64,000 nucleotides of DNA. Source: Tillus elongatus. Its lineage: Eukaryota > Arthropoda > Insecta > Coleoptera > Cleridae. This document shows positions 1 to 13,547 of this stretch, piece after piece. Within the stretch, counting starts at the first letter, position 1. Every line of letters starts with the position of its first letter. The position numbers were made by a program, and so were the translations under genes. Under the pieces are notes generated by a model. That model had not been told where the DNA came from and ran no database searches. It saw only the letters and a list, made by a program, of their open reading frames with translations. The stretch lies in NCBI GenBank assembly GCA_964006375.1, contig OZ023270.1, positions 54,514,036-54,578,035 of the forward strand, given 5' to 3'.

Positions 1-1035
1 CTGGTAACCGTTTCTCAGGTTAACGATTCTGGCAGCGCTCTCGTCGTAGACGAATACGTAAGCGGTAATAAGACCCAGATGGTCGTCGACACATGTGCAA
101 CTAGGACGATTATTCGCCGCGACATAGTTCCAAGATTGCGAGTAAGAGAGCCAGATAGAATGTATAGAGTAAATGCAGCCGATGATGATCGGATCCAGGT
201 ATTTGGCGAAACTGACGTCGACCTGCAAATTACGACATGGGAGGTAAAGCAGTGAGCCATAGTCGCCGCCATATCAGACCCAATCATAATTGGCTTGGAT
301 ATTCTCCAAGATCATTGAGTTAAACTTACTCTTGGCACTAACATCCTGACTCGGCGAAGACATAGCAATGTCGTATGGCCGTTACCTGGTAGTGCGGAAA
401 ATCACCGTGTAAGAAACTAACAACATTAACGTCTGCAATAAAATTGTCATTCTAGTGAAGAGAGCTGATAAAGAAAAAACGACCCAGTTATAGCCAGAAG
501 TAACCAGAAAAAAATTATGATAGAAATAGAAGACGAAGCGTATATAGGCCATGTAAGTGTGAAACAAGCCCAAGAAAAGGGCAATGAACACGTTTGTTGG
601 TACAGAGCTGATATTGACGGGAAGAAAAGCGTCTGTATGGATTTTTGTCCTAGTCGAAACACCAGCACAAGAGCAACTGTTCGGAAAAACCAGTGTGACG
701 TAAGAACTTCGCTTGAAAAGAGCTCAGAAATAATGACGAGAAGAGAAGTAACCCCTTCTGCTACCAGAATGCACATACGAGTAGAAAGCAACCGCATGGA
801 GTTCCGTTATAACGTGCGAGCTAATTCGGCTAGTTTTAAAGAAGAAGATTGTGTGTGGTTATACACTCCAGTATGGCGCAAGGGATGGTAATCGAAACTA
901 CAGAAATTATGGGAAGGTCCGTATAGGGTAGTCAAAAGGATCAATGACGTTGTCTACCGCATTCAGGTGAGCCCAAAAAGCAAGATGAAGGTGGTCTATA
1001 TGTACAGGTTTACACCGTACCAAGAAATGCGATAA
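1..1035 (+). pseudogene. Ty3/mdg4-type LTR retrotransposon pol remnant (protease and integrase tail)
   Basis: Frame 1 from the window edge reads as an aspartic protease: a VVDT.AT catalytic box near 88-105, and after a stop near 254 the flap-end signature IIIGLDILQ near 285-311. The catalytic triplet reads D-T-C where the family has D-T/S-G, so this copy should be inactive. From about 844 another block reads as the C-terminal GPY/F module of a Ty3-type integrase (WEGPYRVVKRI, then VVYRIQ), ending at a TAA at 1033-1035 with one internal stop at 889-891. Only about 0.5 kb separates the two blocks, so reverse transcriptase, RNase H and the integrase core are deleted. A purine run (AAGAAGGGGGCAG, about 1057-1069) resembles a polypurine tract. 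The left end lies outside the window. Confidence 0.75.
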
Positions 1036-1111
1036 TTCGACCGGGACGGTAGAATGTAAGAAGGGGGCAGTATCACACTTGTCTCTATGAGAATTAGGTT
1101 TATGAAATTTA

Positions 1112-1114
1112 TTA

Positions 1115-1193
<79 letters not shown>

Positions 1194-1309
1194 TGACCCT
1201 GGATATGGGTCCTAGAAGCCTAGTTCGCGCTCATTTGAATACATTTTTTCTAAATTCAAAAGTCGGGGTCTCCTCCTCAGTAAATTTTTTAAAAGAAAAT
1301 TCACTAAAA
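1112..1309 (+). repeat. Composite (TA)n element, right half
   Basis: A (TA)n tract of about 78 bp is followed by the conserved right block of the composite family (a GGATATGGGT core, then TTCGCGCTCATTTG). It ends in the hairpin-like AGTAAATTTTTTAAAAGAAAATTCACTAAAA. No left half is recognisable; the tract abuts the retroelement tail. Confidence 0.75.
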
Positions 1310-1788
1310 CAAGCACTTGTGAAGCCACGAGAAAAGTCTACGACGGTATTAAATATGAAACGGTTTCAAGAAGTTAGGGCAAGAACGAACAACCAAATAT
1401 GCTATTCAAATTGAATTCAGTACTAAAGGTTTTCATCTCCTCTTTATTGTATTATTTTTTATACAAAAACTCGCTAAAAAGTTCATCGGAATAACAACAA
1501 TCTGATCAGATAATGGTAAAGTGAAATGAGACTATAAAAATTGATAAAAAGTGAAGTCACTAACTAGGATTAGAACTCGTCATATAGTACTCGACTATCG
1601 GATGTAAAGGGCTTAACCGACTCGGCCACGGCCGACATGACAGACTAGCAGGTATATCCGGTAGTATGTTAATTGTCTAACGTCTTTTCTATTTACACCA
1701 AACAACTTTTATTTACAATTAATTTTTTGCTCATATTTTAACAACGAAATGAAGGAAAATAACAACTTAGACCTAGATCTAGGAGCTT
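1310..1788. other. Non-coding interval with a tRNA-related SINE segment
   Basis: AT-rich and without a convincing coding region. The only recognisable structure is a tRNA-like segment at about 1553-1637, listed separately. Confidence 0.5.
1553..1637 (-). repeat. tRNA-related SINE head (degenerate)
   Basis: Read on the minus strand this gives GTGGCCGAGTCGGTTAAG, a close match to an RNA polymerase III A box of Ser/Leu-type tRNAs. About 35 nt later comes GAGTTCTAATCC, a B-box-like sequence. The acceptor ends pair poorly and there is no clean anticodon arm. It is therefore better read as the head of a tRNA-derived SINE or a tRNA pseudogene than as a working tRNA. Confidence 0.55.
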
Positions 1789-3718
1789 CCCACACAGCAC
1801 AGGATATCCAATGGATATCCATTGGATATACATAATATCCATTTTACGTCCATGACCATGATGGATATCATATGGATATACAATGGATATTGTTAGAGCA
1901 GAAAAATATTAATAAAACTTAAATAATGTGAACATATGAGCATTTCTTATTCATTAAAATCTAATCACGAATGCAGTAGAATTTCTGGGTGTATATACTT
2001 TATTCAAGTATGTATATATCCATCAGACATCCAATGGATATCCATTGCATATCCCATGGATATACAGAAGACATCTATTAGATGTCCACTGGACATCCAG
2101 TTGATGTTCCGTTAATATGTTCATACCAGCAGGAAACAACATTGATAAATTATTGAAACCGTTATTTACGTTTGTAAAAGATAAGGGAAGAAAAATAACC
2201 CGTTCTAGCACAAGAATTACCGGAAAGCGTTAAAACTAGCGCCAACAATAAATTTCGATCCAAATTCTCATTACGATTATAACCATAAAATAAAATTATT
2301 TTTATTTCAATACAGAGAGTATTACTGTTTATGTCTGTTATTTCGTGAGAAGAATCTATTATCATATTGTTATTCATTAATGCTCTCCCGAACAATAAAC
2401 GCGGGATCATTTAATAACTCACCTTGGGGCATTGGATGCTTGAATTGTTGGCTACAATGACGAAAATCCGTTCGTATTTGTTTGGTGTGAAGTAGTTTGG
2501 ACTAAAGTTGAGGTTATAAAATTTAGAATTGAATCTTGCCATTTTGCATCAACTGCTAAATGAAAAATGAACAACAGCCTACAACTAAAGTTAGAAGATT
2601 GAGATATTTCTCCAAATAATGTGTGTGTTGTTTTTATTAATAAGTTTTCCTGTGATTTTCAGTCAGTAAATAATTTACAGGTGAGTACATAACCTTAAAC
2701 CATTTAGTTAGGAATATATCTTTTATACTTATTTACGTAAATACCAATATTATTTATAGCTGTAAAGAGCACGTTAATTGATAATAACATGGCTAGTGAA
2801 CGTGAACTAGAAAACTAATATCTTCTTGATTCAAGTAAATATTTTTTACTTCGTATTGAAATCGGCGAAAATTGTCTAGTTATATAACGGAAGTTTATGT
2901 GTATGTAAAACTGTTTATTTTACTGGAGGATATTCCTCGTCTTTACTTACAAGCAAGAAGCAGATCACTTCCGGTAGATTATGAAAGTAGATCACTTACA
3001 GGTGATTAAAACTATTTGGGTATATAGTCAGTTCCGTCGTGATACTCAACATTAACAACTAATACCTATTATTTTGAAATAACCACTAAAGTGTGGTAGT
3101 TATAGCTATAATAATTAAAGTAATATTTATACACATTTGTTCATATTATATTATTTATTGGATTGCCTTATGAATTTGATTATAAGCAGTGTGTTTTTTC
3201 TTTACAGCAAGAATGCAGACCTGAGCCAGATCACAGATCAAGAAAATAAAATTATTTAAATCATTTTAGAACACAATAAAATATTTGTTTGCTTATATTA
3301 ATGTTTCATTGAGGGGATGGGGTTAGAAAGGGAACGATGGTGGGTTAGCATCGAATATCCATTTTATGTAAAAGCGATATCAATTTGATGACCACATGTA
3401 TATCCATACAATATCCATTAGATGTATAATGGATATCCATATCGTGACCACATGTATATCCATACAATATCCACTATATATCCACATGGATATCTAGATT
3501 GATGGATATTGGTAGGACATCTGTATGTCCATTAGATATCCATTGGATATCCATGTATATCCATTGGATGTCCTGGATATACATCGTGGATATCCATTGG
3601 ATGTCCTGGATATACATCGTGGATATCCATTGGATATCCATGTATATCCATTGGATGACCTGGATATCCATCGTGGATATCCATTGGATATCTAATGGAT
3701 ATCCATGTGCTGTGTGGG
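1789..3718. mobile_element. Inverted-repeat element with GGATATCC-type subterminal arrays
   Basis: The ends are inverted: CCCACACAGCACA at 1789-1801 and its complement at 3706-3718, both flanked by TT. Inside each end are arrays built on ATGGATATCCAT, a 12-mer that is its own reverse complement. The left array is sparse (1803-1890 and 2020-2105); the right one is dense (about 3340-3706), including two near-identical 45-bp blocks. The 1.2-kb middle is AT-rich with no transposase. This looks like a non-autonomous DNA transposon with array-like subterminal repeats; I do not recognise its superfamily. Confidence 0.7.
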
Positions 3719-3854
3719 TTGTTAGTAATTTCGTATCGTATTTTTCACTCGCGTTCGTACTCCTACTATAATTATCAATTTTGACGTTTTGACTTTCTTT
3801 CATCAGATGTAATTAACTAAAAATTTATTTACCTCTAACTCTTTTGTCTTTTAA

Positions 3855-4095
3855 TATAGAGATGTGAATTTTGGTGCATCGGATACTCTTTATGACAGAA
3901 ATCAGCGTGCCAAATTTGTTCCCTTACTTTGTTATTTTCAGATAAATACATTTTTTTCGAAAGAAAACACAAAATTTTCTGAGAAAACCTGAGCCGATTT
4001 TCCTGGCTAACTAACTTATTCAAGCCACTTGCAAAAGGAAGGTATGTACCAAATTTGATCAAAATCGGACAATTATTTTTTGAGTTATCGGTGTG

Positions 4096-4171
<76 letters not shown>

Positions 4172-4230
4172 TGACCCTGGGTATCGGTTCTAAGGGGCCT
4201 AGCTCGCCCTCATTTAAAGAAATATCAATA
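3855..4230 (+). repeat. Composite (TA)n element
   Basis: The left block (3855-4098) carries the family's repeated phrases CCGATTTTCCTGGCTAAC, CAAATTTGATCAAAATCGG and TTTTTTGAGTTATCGGTG. A (TA)n tract follows (about 4099-4170), then the right block CTGACCCTGGGTATCGG. The terminal hairpin is missing or very diverged here. Confidence 0.75.
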
Positions 4231-4600
4231 TCAACAATAACAAAATGTCTGCTGAAAATTATAATTTCAGACTAAAAGGTGACAAACTTGCTCAGGCGTT
4301 TTAAACAAAAATGAGATCTTGTTCAAAGTGTATGAAATCTGTGCACTATTGTTTTTCCAAATGTCAAAAAACATACATTCATGGAGCTGGATTCGATCAT
4401 GCACCCTATTGTGCGTAGCAGTCCAGCAATGCGCTATCTGCTAATACGTCAACTAACGTTTTGTCTACATGATACTTGACACAGGCTTGTGTTGCCCGGG
4501 TTAGTATATGAAAAGTATACCTAACAATTAATTACAGAATTTCACGATTGTTGGTTCGGGTAGTATGTTTTATTCCTGGTATGCATTTAGTTTGGTTTTT
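4205..4600. repeat. Dispersed repeat, inverted copy at about 39400-40060, with tRNA-like segment
   Basis: Several stretches match the reverse complement of 39400-40060, for example AACAAAAATGAGATCTTGTTC at 4307-4326 and CACGATTGTTGGTTCGG near 4542. On the minus strand, 4380-4450 reads like a degenerate tRNA body, with TAGCAGATAGCGCATTG near the A-box position and GATCGAATCC as a B box. It is likely part of an old tRNA-derived SINE. Confidence 0.5.
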
Positions 4601-5041
4601 TTTATTTACATATAATTACATTGCTTCTTATGAATTTAGTCCATGCTTTCTTATAAATACATAATATGTTAGTATCCTAACAGTCACTCAGGCAGTCCTC
4701 AGGACTGGTATAAAGAGTAACTGATAACTCATACTATATTATACCAACACTGTTTAGCTACAGTTCAATGCACACACAGTATGGACTTTTGTTTCTTATT
4801 ACACTTACCTAATTTTCTATACCTATACACTATTTACGTACTAACACTGCTTTACTCTGGTTTTGTGAATACCCAGTATGGGTCCGACTTTGGTTACATT
4901 AAATTGCACTTATTTTATTATATTACACATTACCTATATATTATATACACACATACATACACACACATATACACACATACATACACATATACATACACTG
5001 GCCACATATTATTGATAGTTGAGGTTCGATACACTTATACA
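4601..5041. other. Non-coding interval with an imperfect CA/TA microsatellite
   Basis: No gene is seen. An imperfect (CA)/(TACA) microsatellite lies at about 4946-4997, just downstream of the 3' end of the minus-strand LINE that follows. Confidence 0.5.
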
Positions 5042-5656
5042 CTATGGGTCTTGTCTTTTATTCATTATGTAAATTTTAATACGTTGGGCAAACACTGAAG
5101 CCGATGGGCTTCCTTTGAGGTGTTCTGAAAGTTTGTTGTATACTCCAATTGCCCGGTGTGTGAATCTCTGTAGTCCCTTACAAGTATTGGCATGTGACAT
5201 GTGGTAGTTGTTTGCTTGTCTTGTTTCGTGATTGTGGATAGAGGTATTTTTCACCATTGTGATATTATTCTTCATTAGTCCGCTTGTTATTTTATACGCT
5301 GTCTTGCACTGTTCTGTGAAGAATATTTCTTTCACTGTCAATCGTTCCGTTTTATTATACAGCTCTATTGTGGATGTTAGTCTTGGTAAGTTTTCTGTTG
5401 CTTTTACCGCTTTATTGAGCAGCCTCCCTGCTCTTTCTAGATTGAATTCTGTACAGTTTCCCCATATATCAATGATATATGTCAACTGACTCAATATCAA
5501 GGAGTTGTATATAGACGTTCTTGCAGGTGAAGGCAAGCTGCCACACCGTCTTACTGCTCCTAAGATGGGTACAATTTTCTTCTCTATTTTGTTGATGTCG
5601 TCACTCCAGTTCAGTTTTTCATCTATTATTAATCCCAGATAGGTAGATTTTTCCAC
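5042..5656 (-). pseudogene. LINE RT C-terminal region
   Basis: An open stretch of about 204 codons continues the RT with the thumb-like block YLGLIIDEKLNW. Then comes ILSQLTYIIDIWGNC, the counterpart of the 'YGCEVWG' segment found after many LINE RTs. A short stop-containing stretch (5657-5676, next to a T-rich run at 5702-5721) separates it from the core; the T run is a plausible slippage site. The LINE ends at or just left of 5042. Confidence 0.75.
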
Positions 5657-5676
5657 TTTTGCAATTATTTTGCTAT

Positions 5677-6380
5677 CTAAATTAATGTCAATTGTAATCG
5701 GTTTTTTTGTTTTTTTTTTTGTTTAAACATCATATACTCCGTCTTTGTGGCATTTATTGTGAGCTGTTTCTCGAGTAACCAGTCTTCAAATTTAAGAAGA
5801 TCTTGTATGTTTTCTTGTAGCACTTCTTGTTTATCACCGGAGTATAGTAAGATCGTGTCGTCTGCAAACATGGTGTAATGAGCTTTCAATGATTCCGTTT
5901 CCAGTGTTTGCACGTATAGAAGATATAACAATGGCCCAAGAACAGATCCTTGAGGTATGCCAATATTGATGTTTCTCATACTGCTTTCTGTTTCCCCAAT
6001 TCGAGTTATAGTTGGTCTATTTTCCAGATAGCTTTTTATTAATTGATTGCAGTTGCCTCTGATGCCCACTTTTTCTATAGTCTTCAACAAAATACCGTGA
6101 TTTACTGTGTCAAAGGCTTTTTTCAAGTCCACAAAACTGCAACCGCCTATTTACCTTCGTCAAGGGTGTTATATATGTATTGCATAACTTCAATGACAGC
6201 GGCTTGAGTGCTACTATTTTCTTGGAACCCAAACTGCTTTGGGTCTAGTCTGCAGGTTTGTGTTATGAAGCCAAATATTCTTTGTTTTAGGATTTTTTCA
6301 AATATTTTCGAAAAAATACTAGTAAGTGCAATTGGTCTGTAGTTAGCTGGATCATCTCGACTACCTGTCTTATAAACTGT
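5677..6380 (-). pseudogene. LINE reverse transcriptase core
   Basis: Read on the minus strand, this holds the ordered RT motifs: NYRPIALTSIFSK, then QFGFQENSSTQAA, then DLKKAFDTVNH (first catalytic Asp), then GIPQGSVLGPLLYLLY, then the catalytic FADDTILL box. There is a stop and a frameshift near 6130-6165, just before the DLKKAF motif. The FADD variant of the YxDD box occurs in CR1/L2-type elements. The decay makes this a fossil. Confidence 0.85.
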
Positions 6381-6757
6381 ATGGATGTTAATTGCACTTG
6401 TTGATATTAAATCGATACGTAAACATTTAATATAACTTTATTACTTCACTAACTGAATAAACTATATGATACATTTAACTATAATACACTTTATGATATA
6501 ATAACAATTACAACAGTACACGAGTACATAGCAAATAACTGACCGAGCGTGGAGGACGTGTGTTCACTGTAGCGGTTGGTAGAGAGCAGAGAGGGAGAGA
6601 GATCGCCTGGTGTCTCTTATAGTTGCCGTATTTCTTGACAGCTAGCTGTCGCATAACGTAACGTAACGTTTAACTGTCAAGAGTATTTATGCAGAAACAT
6701 AGAGTAGTGTTGACGGAAACACTGCGGTCGGAACCATCGCCACAAACTGCACAAAGA
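6381..6757 (-). mobile_element. Solo-LTR-like insertion in the LINE, 5-bp target duplication
   Basis: A 377-bp insert interrupts the LINE reading frame and is flanked by the direct repeat ACTGT (6376-6380 and 6758-6762). Removing the insert and one ACTGT restores the expected amino acids across the junction. On the minus strand it has a TATAAGAG promoter-like box and, further on, AATAAA, as expected of a long terminal repeat. Its ends are not a clear TG...CA, so the class is uncertain; 5-bp duplications are typical of Ty3 and BEL/Pao elements. Confidence 0.6.
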
Positions 6758-6762
6758 ACTGT

Positions 6763-7245
6763 GGTTTTTAACTCGTCTGGGAAAATGCCAGTTTCTATAC
6801 TACTATTGATTAGTTTAGCTATAATAGGAGCTATTATATCCGCAATTTGCTTTAAGTCTTGTGCAGTTATTCCATCTTTACCAGGCGCCGTATTCTTTAA
6901 ATTATTTATCGTCATTAGTACTTCTTCAGTTGTTGTTGGGGTGAAAAACATTGTTTTGGTGTTGCTTGCTTTTATTCTTCTTACAGTTTTATGTGTTTTT
7001 TGTTTTGATTGAATCTGTTGTGCTAATTTATCACCTATTGTAGTGAAGTGCTTGTTCATTGCTTCTACTATATCTAGTGTGTTGGTATATGTTTCTCCTT
7101 CACTGGTAACTTTCTCTATATTTTTCTTTTCCAGAGGTTTTTGTTTATTAAGCATTTCGTTTATATTCTCCCAGAATTTCTTGTTGTTGTTCCCTACATC
7201 ATTAAATCTTCTTGAAATGTACTCGTTTTTCGCTTTTTCCACCAT
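6763..7245 (-). pseudogene. LINE linker and reverse transcriptase N-terminal part
   Basis: This stretch continues the LINE between the endonuclease and RT core. It carries KKFWENINEML and a signature that typically opens LINE RT domains, NNLKNTAPGKDGITAQDLK. It ends at IETGIFPDELKTT, where the 377-bp insert breaks the frame at 6762. The same frame resumes past the insert near 6375 with the motif YKTGSRDDPANYRPIAL. Confidence 0.8.
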
Positions 7246-7446
7246 TTTGCATTCCTCATGTCATGGGTCACATTTCATTTTATTGTGCAGCTGTCGCCTT
7301 TGTTTGATGTGTTCTAATATGTTTTCTGTGTTCCAGTTATTATTTCTGCATCTTAGTTTTTTATTAATTTTATTAGTATGTTTTACGGTGGCTATAATTT
7401 CAATGACATCTTTGAAGGACAGTTTATCTGCGTTGACATTCTGTAG

Positions 7447-8172
7447 TTACACCTCCAGGTCTCTTCTTAAAGATTGGTAATCTGTTCTAATCTTTGTTAT
7501 ACTTGTCATTGTTACAGGTTTAGTCTGGTTCACTCGTAACTTCAGACACATAATCTTATGATCAGAAAGGTAATGGTTTTCAAGCGTCAGTTCACACTGT
7601 ATATCTGCAATATTTGTTATTACGTGGTCGATGATAGATCCTCCTTCAGTCGTTTGTCTCGTATAATTTGAAGCGTCAATTTTATTCAATATGGAGTAGC
7701 CATTCATATGGACTGTGTTCATATAATCCCTCGCTATGTTATCATTTAATAAGTCAATATTGTGATCGCCTATAATGAGGGTATGTTTTTTACTTTGTAA
7801 GAGAGTGACGATGTAATCTCCAAAGTCTTTTTTAGGGGAGTCTGGCGGTTTGTAAATACCGATTATTTGGAGTTTGGGTTTGCAGTCTTGTAACTCTATT
7901 GCACAAGTTTGCATGTTTTCATTTCTCAAGATATCAACCTCACAGTATTTGAGATTATTTCTAATAAAGATTGCCACGCCTCCCCCTCTTTTATGACTAC
8001 GACAGTGGTGGATTCCAGTGAAGTTGGCTATTCCAATATATAAGATTTCTCCATCATACAACCATGTCTCAGTCAGCACTAAAACTTGTATTTGTTTCTT
8101 TTCCTCCAAGAATAATTCTAATTCCTGTGTTTTATTTCTCAGACTTCTTATGTTTATGTACATTATTTGCAT
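7447..8172 (-). pseudogene. LINE endonuclease domain (APE type)
   Basis: An open stretch of about 241 codons resembles the exonuclease/endonuclease/phosphatase fold of APE-class LINEs, which nicks target DNA for target-primed reverse transcription. Visible signatures in order are YINIRSLRNK at the start, TETWLY (catalytic Glu), GGGVAIFIR, IIGIYKPP, IIGDHNIDLL in place of the usual GDFN, and a C-terminal LSDHKI (catalytic Asp/His). The metal-binding residues look largely kept, so decay is mild here. An in-frame TAA separates it from the linker region. The CR1/Jockey-like assignment rests on motif style only. Confidence 0.85.
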
Positions 8173-8271
8173 GTGGGGTTGCGGATTAGTCTTTATTTTT
8201 ATTGTGAATAGTAATCAATTTGCTCTCTCTGTATTTCTGCTTTTTTTCATGTATATAGGGTTACTGTTGAT

Positions 8272-10048
<1,777 letters not shown>

Positions 10049-10056
10049 CTGTTGAT

Positions 10057-10159
10057 ATATGGTTTATACCTGTTGTATGAATCAATCTACGCGTGGAAGT
10101 TAACTACTCTGTCTGTCAGGCATTGGACTTTAACCACTAAGTCGTTTCAACGCATGTCT

Positions 10160-10160
<1 letters not shown>
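10057..10160 (-). repeat. SINE-like repeat, tRNA-like segment
   Basis: The minus strand reads ACGACTTAGTGGTTAAAG (A-box-like) and, about 45 nt on, TAGATTGATTC (weak B-box-like). An inverted copy with a small deletion lies at about 39310-39420. The hAT above is inserted within this repeat. Confidence 0.5.
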
Positions 10161-10793
<633 letters not shown>

Positions 10794-11576
10794 ACATACA
10801 GACACAGACCATATAACTTGCGGTATACATTATATAATTGCCTTGTACACATTTATGTTTATTTACTTTCATACTCATCTATATTTTCTAATGTATTCAA
10901 TTCTAGTCACGGATCTGGATTAGAATGAAAAACATTAAAAATTAATGAGAATTAAAGTGAATAAATAATCGAAACGTAGAAGACATTATTTGCATACTGT
11001 AAAGGTGTGAGATAAAACCTCCTTTCATTCCAAAGATTTATAGATCATGAAAGTTGTAATTTGCCACTTCTACTATCTGAATGCACGCAATACAGAATAC
11101 AGGAGGAGTGTATAGTGTATGACTGATCACTAACACAGAACATACCATAGGGCTCATCTGTGATCACTATCATCGTCGTCAAGGAAACAAAATATAATTA
11201 GACTATAGAGCAACTCTTTCGTTCTCTACAAGTAATCATTTTTATTTGAACAGTAGAACTACTATACGTTAAACATTATCTATCAAGAAATCTACAAATG
11301 ACATAACTGTCAAGTACAAAATCTTTAAATGAATAATAATAAATATACGGAATACCGAATACCTAATGTACTGGTTGCTGTCAGTGCCAATTTGCTGATA
11401 GATATTTTAATTTTTATATAGTCCAATATTTATTTAAAAATATTAAAACAAGATGTACACGTATACATATGTAACCAAATATAGAATGAGAACAAATGTG
11501 TAAAATTTACCCTTGTAAGATACAGAGCCAGGAATATTTTTTTGAAGACTGATATAAGTAGTTAAAATTCACAAAT
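10794..11576. other. Region upstream of ALG11, presumed promoter/5' UTR
   Basis: AT-rich, with no repeats or coding signal that I recognise. It should hold the ALG11 promoter and 5' UTR, but I see no TATA box or initiator that I would defend. Confidence 0.4.
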
Positions 11577-11599
11577 ATGCTAACAGTTTTATCGGCAAT
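11577..11599 (+). CDS. ALG11: ALG11 exon 1 (start codon)
   Basis: Proposed initiator exon of the ALG11 mannosyltransferase. The ATG at 11577-11579 is preceded by an in-frame TAG at 11559-11561. The exon codes for seven residues plus two bases of the eighth, then meets a GTGAGT donor at 11600. A 75-bp intron ends in TTTTTACAG at 11674. The split codon AT|G restores a methionine and opens straight into the membrane anchor of the next exon, giving an N-terminus of the length usual for the family. The frame of exon 2 alone has no ATG between its upstream stop and the conserved region, which supports a separate start exon. It remains a prediction without transcript data. Confidence 0.65.
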
Positions 11600-11674
11600 G
11601 TGAGTTTATTAGATATATTTTTTGCAGATAGTAAGTATAGTGAAGTGTGTACTGAATTTTTTAAATTTTTACAG

Positions 11675-11905
11675 GTTTTCCTTAGCCTTCTCACTACAAG
11701 TATTGTTACTTTTTGCCAGTGTTATAATAGTAGCCCTGTTTTGCATCCTACCATGTCTACTATTTTGTTTATATTTGAAATTTAAAAGACAGAAAGAAAA
11801 GCGAGAAGATAAGAATCAGATTGTAGGGATTTTTCATCCCTATTGTAATGCTGGAGGAGGTGGTGAAAGAGTACTTTGGGTTGCTCTACAAGCATTACAT
11901 AAAAG
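11675..11905 (+). CDS. ALG11: ALG11 exon 2: membrane anchor and start of the glycosyltransferase fold
   Basis: ALG11 is the ER-membrane GDP-mannose-dependent enzyme that adds the fourth and fifth mannoses (alpha-1,2) to dolichol-linked Man3GlcNAc2 on the cytosolic face, in N-glycan precursor assembly. This exon covers residues 8-84 and part of 85. A hydrophobic segment (residues about 9-43) is followed by a basic stretch ([10 protein letters not shown]), as expected for a signal anchor with the catalytic part in the cytosol. Then comes the family hallmark [15 protein letters not shown] at residues 62-76, the glycine-rich loop of this GT4 enzyme. It ends AAAAG|GTAAAT, splitting an Arg codon (AG|G) completed by exon 3. 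Confidence 0.93.
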
Positions 11906-12921
11906 GTAAATGTAAGTTCTCAAAGTAGAAAAGCTCTACCGCTACCCATTGCCTTTTGATATTCTGCCATTTTCACTTTTTTTTTCTTTCAGTTTTATAG
12001 GTATGTGAGCAAGGTATATAAAATTCATGTTTTGATAAAGCACCAATCTATGTGCTATTTCCAGACTCAGGTGAATTTGCAGGTTATCAGTTTTAGATAA
12101 AGTTTGGGATCTTACATGCATGTTGACACTATCTTACATTTAGTTCCTTCTCTTTGCTAAATTATTTACATTACAACTTTTTAAACATCTTCCGTCTTTT
12201 CAATAGTTTCCCAGTACAGTTCTAGTCCTTTACACCTGTCTCTCTCATAAGTATTTAAATTTGACATAAACATGACAATGAGATTCACTGGAATTTTCCA
12301 GTCTTAGCATGTGTGGGGCATTCTCATTGAATCAGCAGTTCTTGTACTGTGCCTTGTCACTTGTTTATGTTAGTATTGCTGTTTTTTCTTCACTAGGCAA
12401 ACCGGATGAGATCAGGTTATACATTCCTGTGTTCATCTTATTTTTGAAATTGTGCATTACTTTGTTTTCATAATGACCTTTTTACATAGTGTAGTAGTGG
12501 TTAAAATGAGTATGTGTTGTTATTTATGACAGATTTTTTGTTTGCTACATTGTTATTATAATGGACAAAATTTGAGGCTTTCGATTTTCTGGTGAGGGAG
12601 TGTGTAGTCGAGGGCCAGACCCAGCTGATTTATTCAAGAGGTAATACTCAAGATTGATACGACAAGACCTCATGCATATTTGGGCGTGTCCTGAAGCTCC
12701 GTTCGGCTGTTTGAAATATCACACAGCGTTGCCACATTCTATTCAAGAATAAATAATTATATTAAATCACTTAAAATAATTTTCATTCACTAAGTAAAAT
12801 ACTATTGTACTTTGAAGCATAACACATAATTAATATATAATATAATAGTAATTGTGTACCTTTAAACGTGACCCTTATTCTATGATGTTTCTATTGATTT
12901 GGTTTTATTTTTATTTTAATG

Positions 12922-13547
12922 TCGGCCTGTTTCCACGACTATGGCCAATCAGTGTCACCAGCAGTTCCACCTTACCATTTCGTACATTTTACCTAATCCC
13001 TTTCATTTTATAAGGAGCATACGGACATTTAACGTGTCAAACATCGCATAGTACACGGGGCTGGCATTATCACACCTGCTACCAAACAACATTAAACGTG
13101 CTCAAAGACAATGCCACATACTGGTTTTACTGGGATTTGAAGCCGCAACCCTTGGCTTCAGAGGCACACTATTACTGGTGCGCTCCCATAGCTGTTGCTC
13201 TTATTAGAAGTGCAAGATCAGCTGGTGCGGAATTTAGAAGTAATGTACTGTACCATCACATCTCCAGAGCTATGATTGGAATGCAGTATAGGATAGGGAA
13301 GTTATATTATGAAAGGAAAACCGTCATAGAAAATGCTGCGAGCTATAAAAAAAACTCCTAGCGTTCCGCAGTTCGGAGGAAACGCAAAGCTGTCGATCCT
13401 GTTGACTGTGCGATGTTAGGCACGTTAAATATCACTATGTTTCTTACATAAGAAAAGGGCTTCGGCAAAGTTGACAAATTGGTGAGATAGTAAAGAAAGT
13501 GCTCCCTGTCGTTGCTGATTTTCCATAGTTGCGAAAATAGACTGACT
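12922..13547. mobile_element. MITE-like element, TTTCCACGACTATGG ends (copy 1)
   Basis: The left end GGCCTGTTTCCACGACTATGG (12923-12943) is roughly complementary to the right end CCATAGTTGCGAAAATAGAC (about 13524-13543). There is no coding capacity; one 87-codon open stretch at 13098 has no recognisable features. A second copy of the same family begins about 145 bp downstream. Confidence 0.6.

Larger units (their letters stand above)
5042..8260 (-). mobile_element. Decayed non-LTR retrotransposon (CR1/Jockey-like LINE)
   Basis: A nearly full-length LINE in minus orientation. From right to left it holds an APE-type endonuclease (8172-7447), a linker and reverse transcriptase N-terminus (7245-6760), the catalytic RT core (about 6380-5677) and a C-terminal RT-associated region (5656-5042). 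It has several stops and frameshifts, so it is inactive. It is interrupted at 6381-6757 by a 377-bp insert with a 5-bp target duplication. Nothing distinct marks its 5' end near 8260, next to a hAT insertion. Confidence 0.85.

Noticed and set aside
517..891. 124-codon open frame on the plus strand
   Set aside because: Its last part overlaps the integrase tail frame, but the rest shows no domain. It is a by-product of the decayed pol region.
1553..1637. Functional tRNA gene
   Set aside because: A and B boxes are visible, but the acceptor stem does not pair and no clean anticodon arm forms.
11622..11676. ALG11 start at 11622 in the exon 2 frame
   Set aside because: The codon there is TTG, and no ATG occurs in that frame between the upstream stop at 11610 and the conserved region. 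A separate start exon at 11577 with a matching splice phase explains the gene better.
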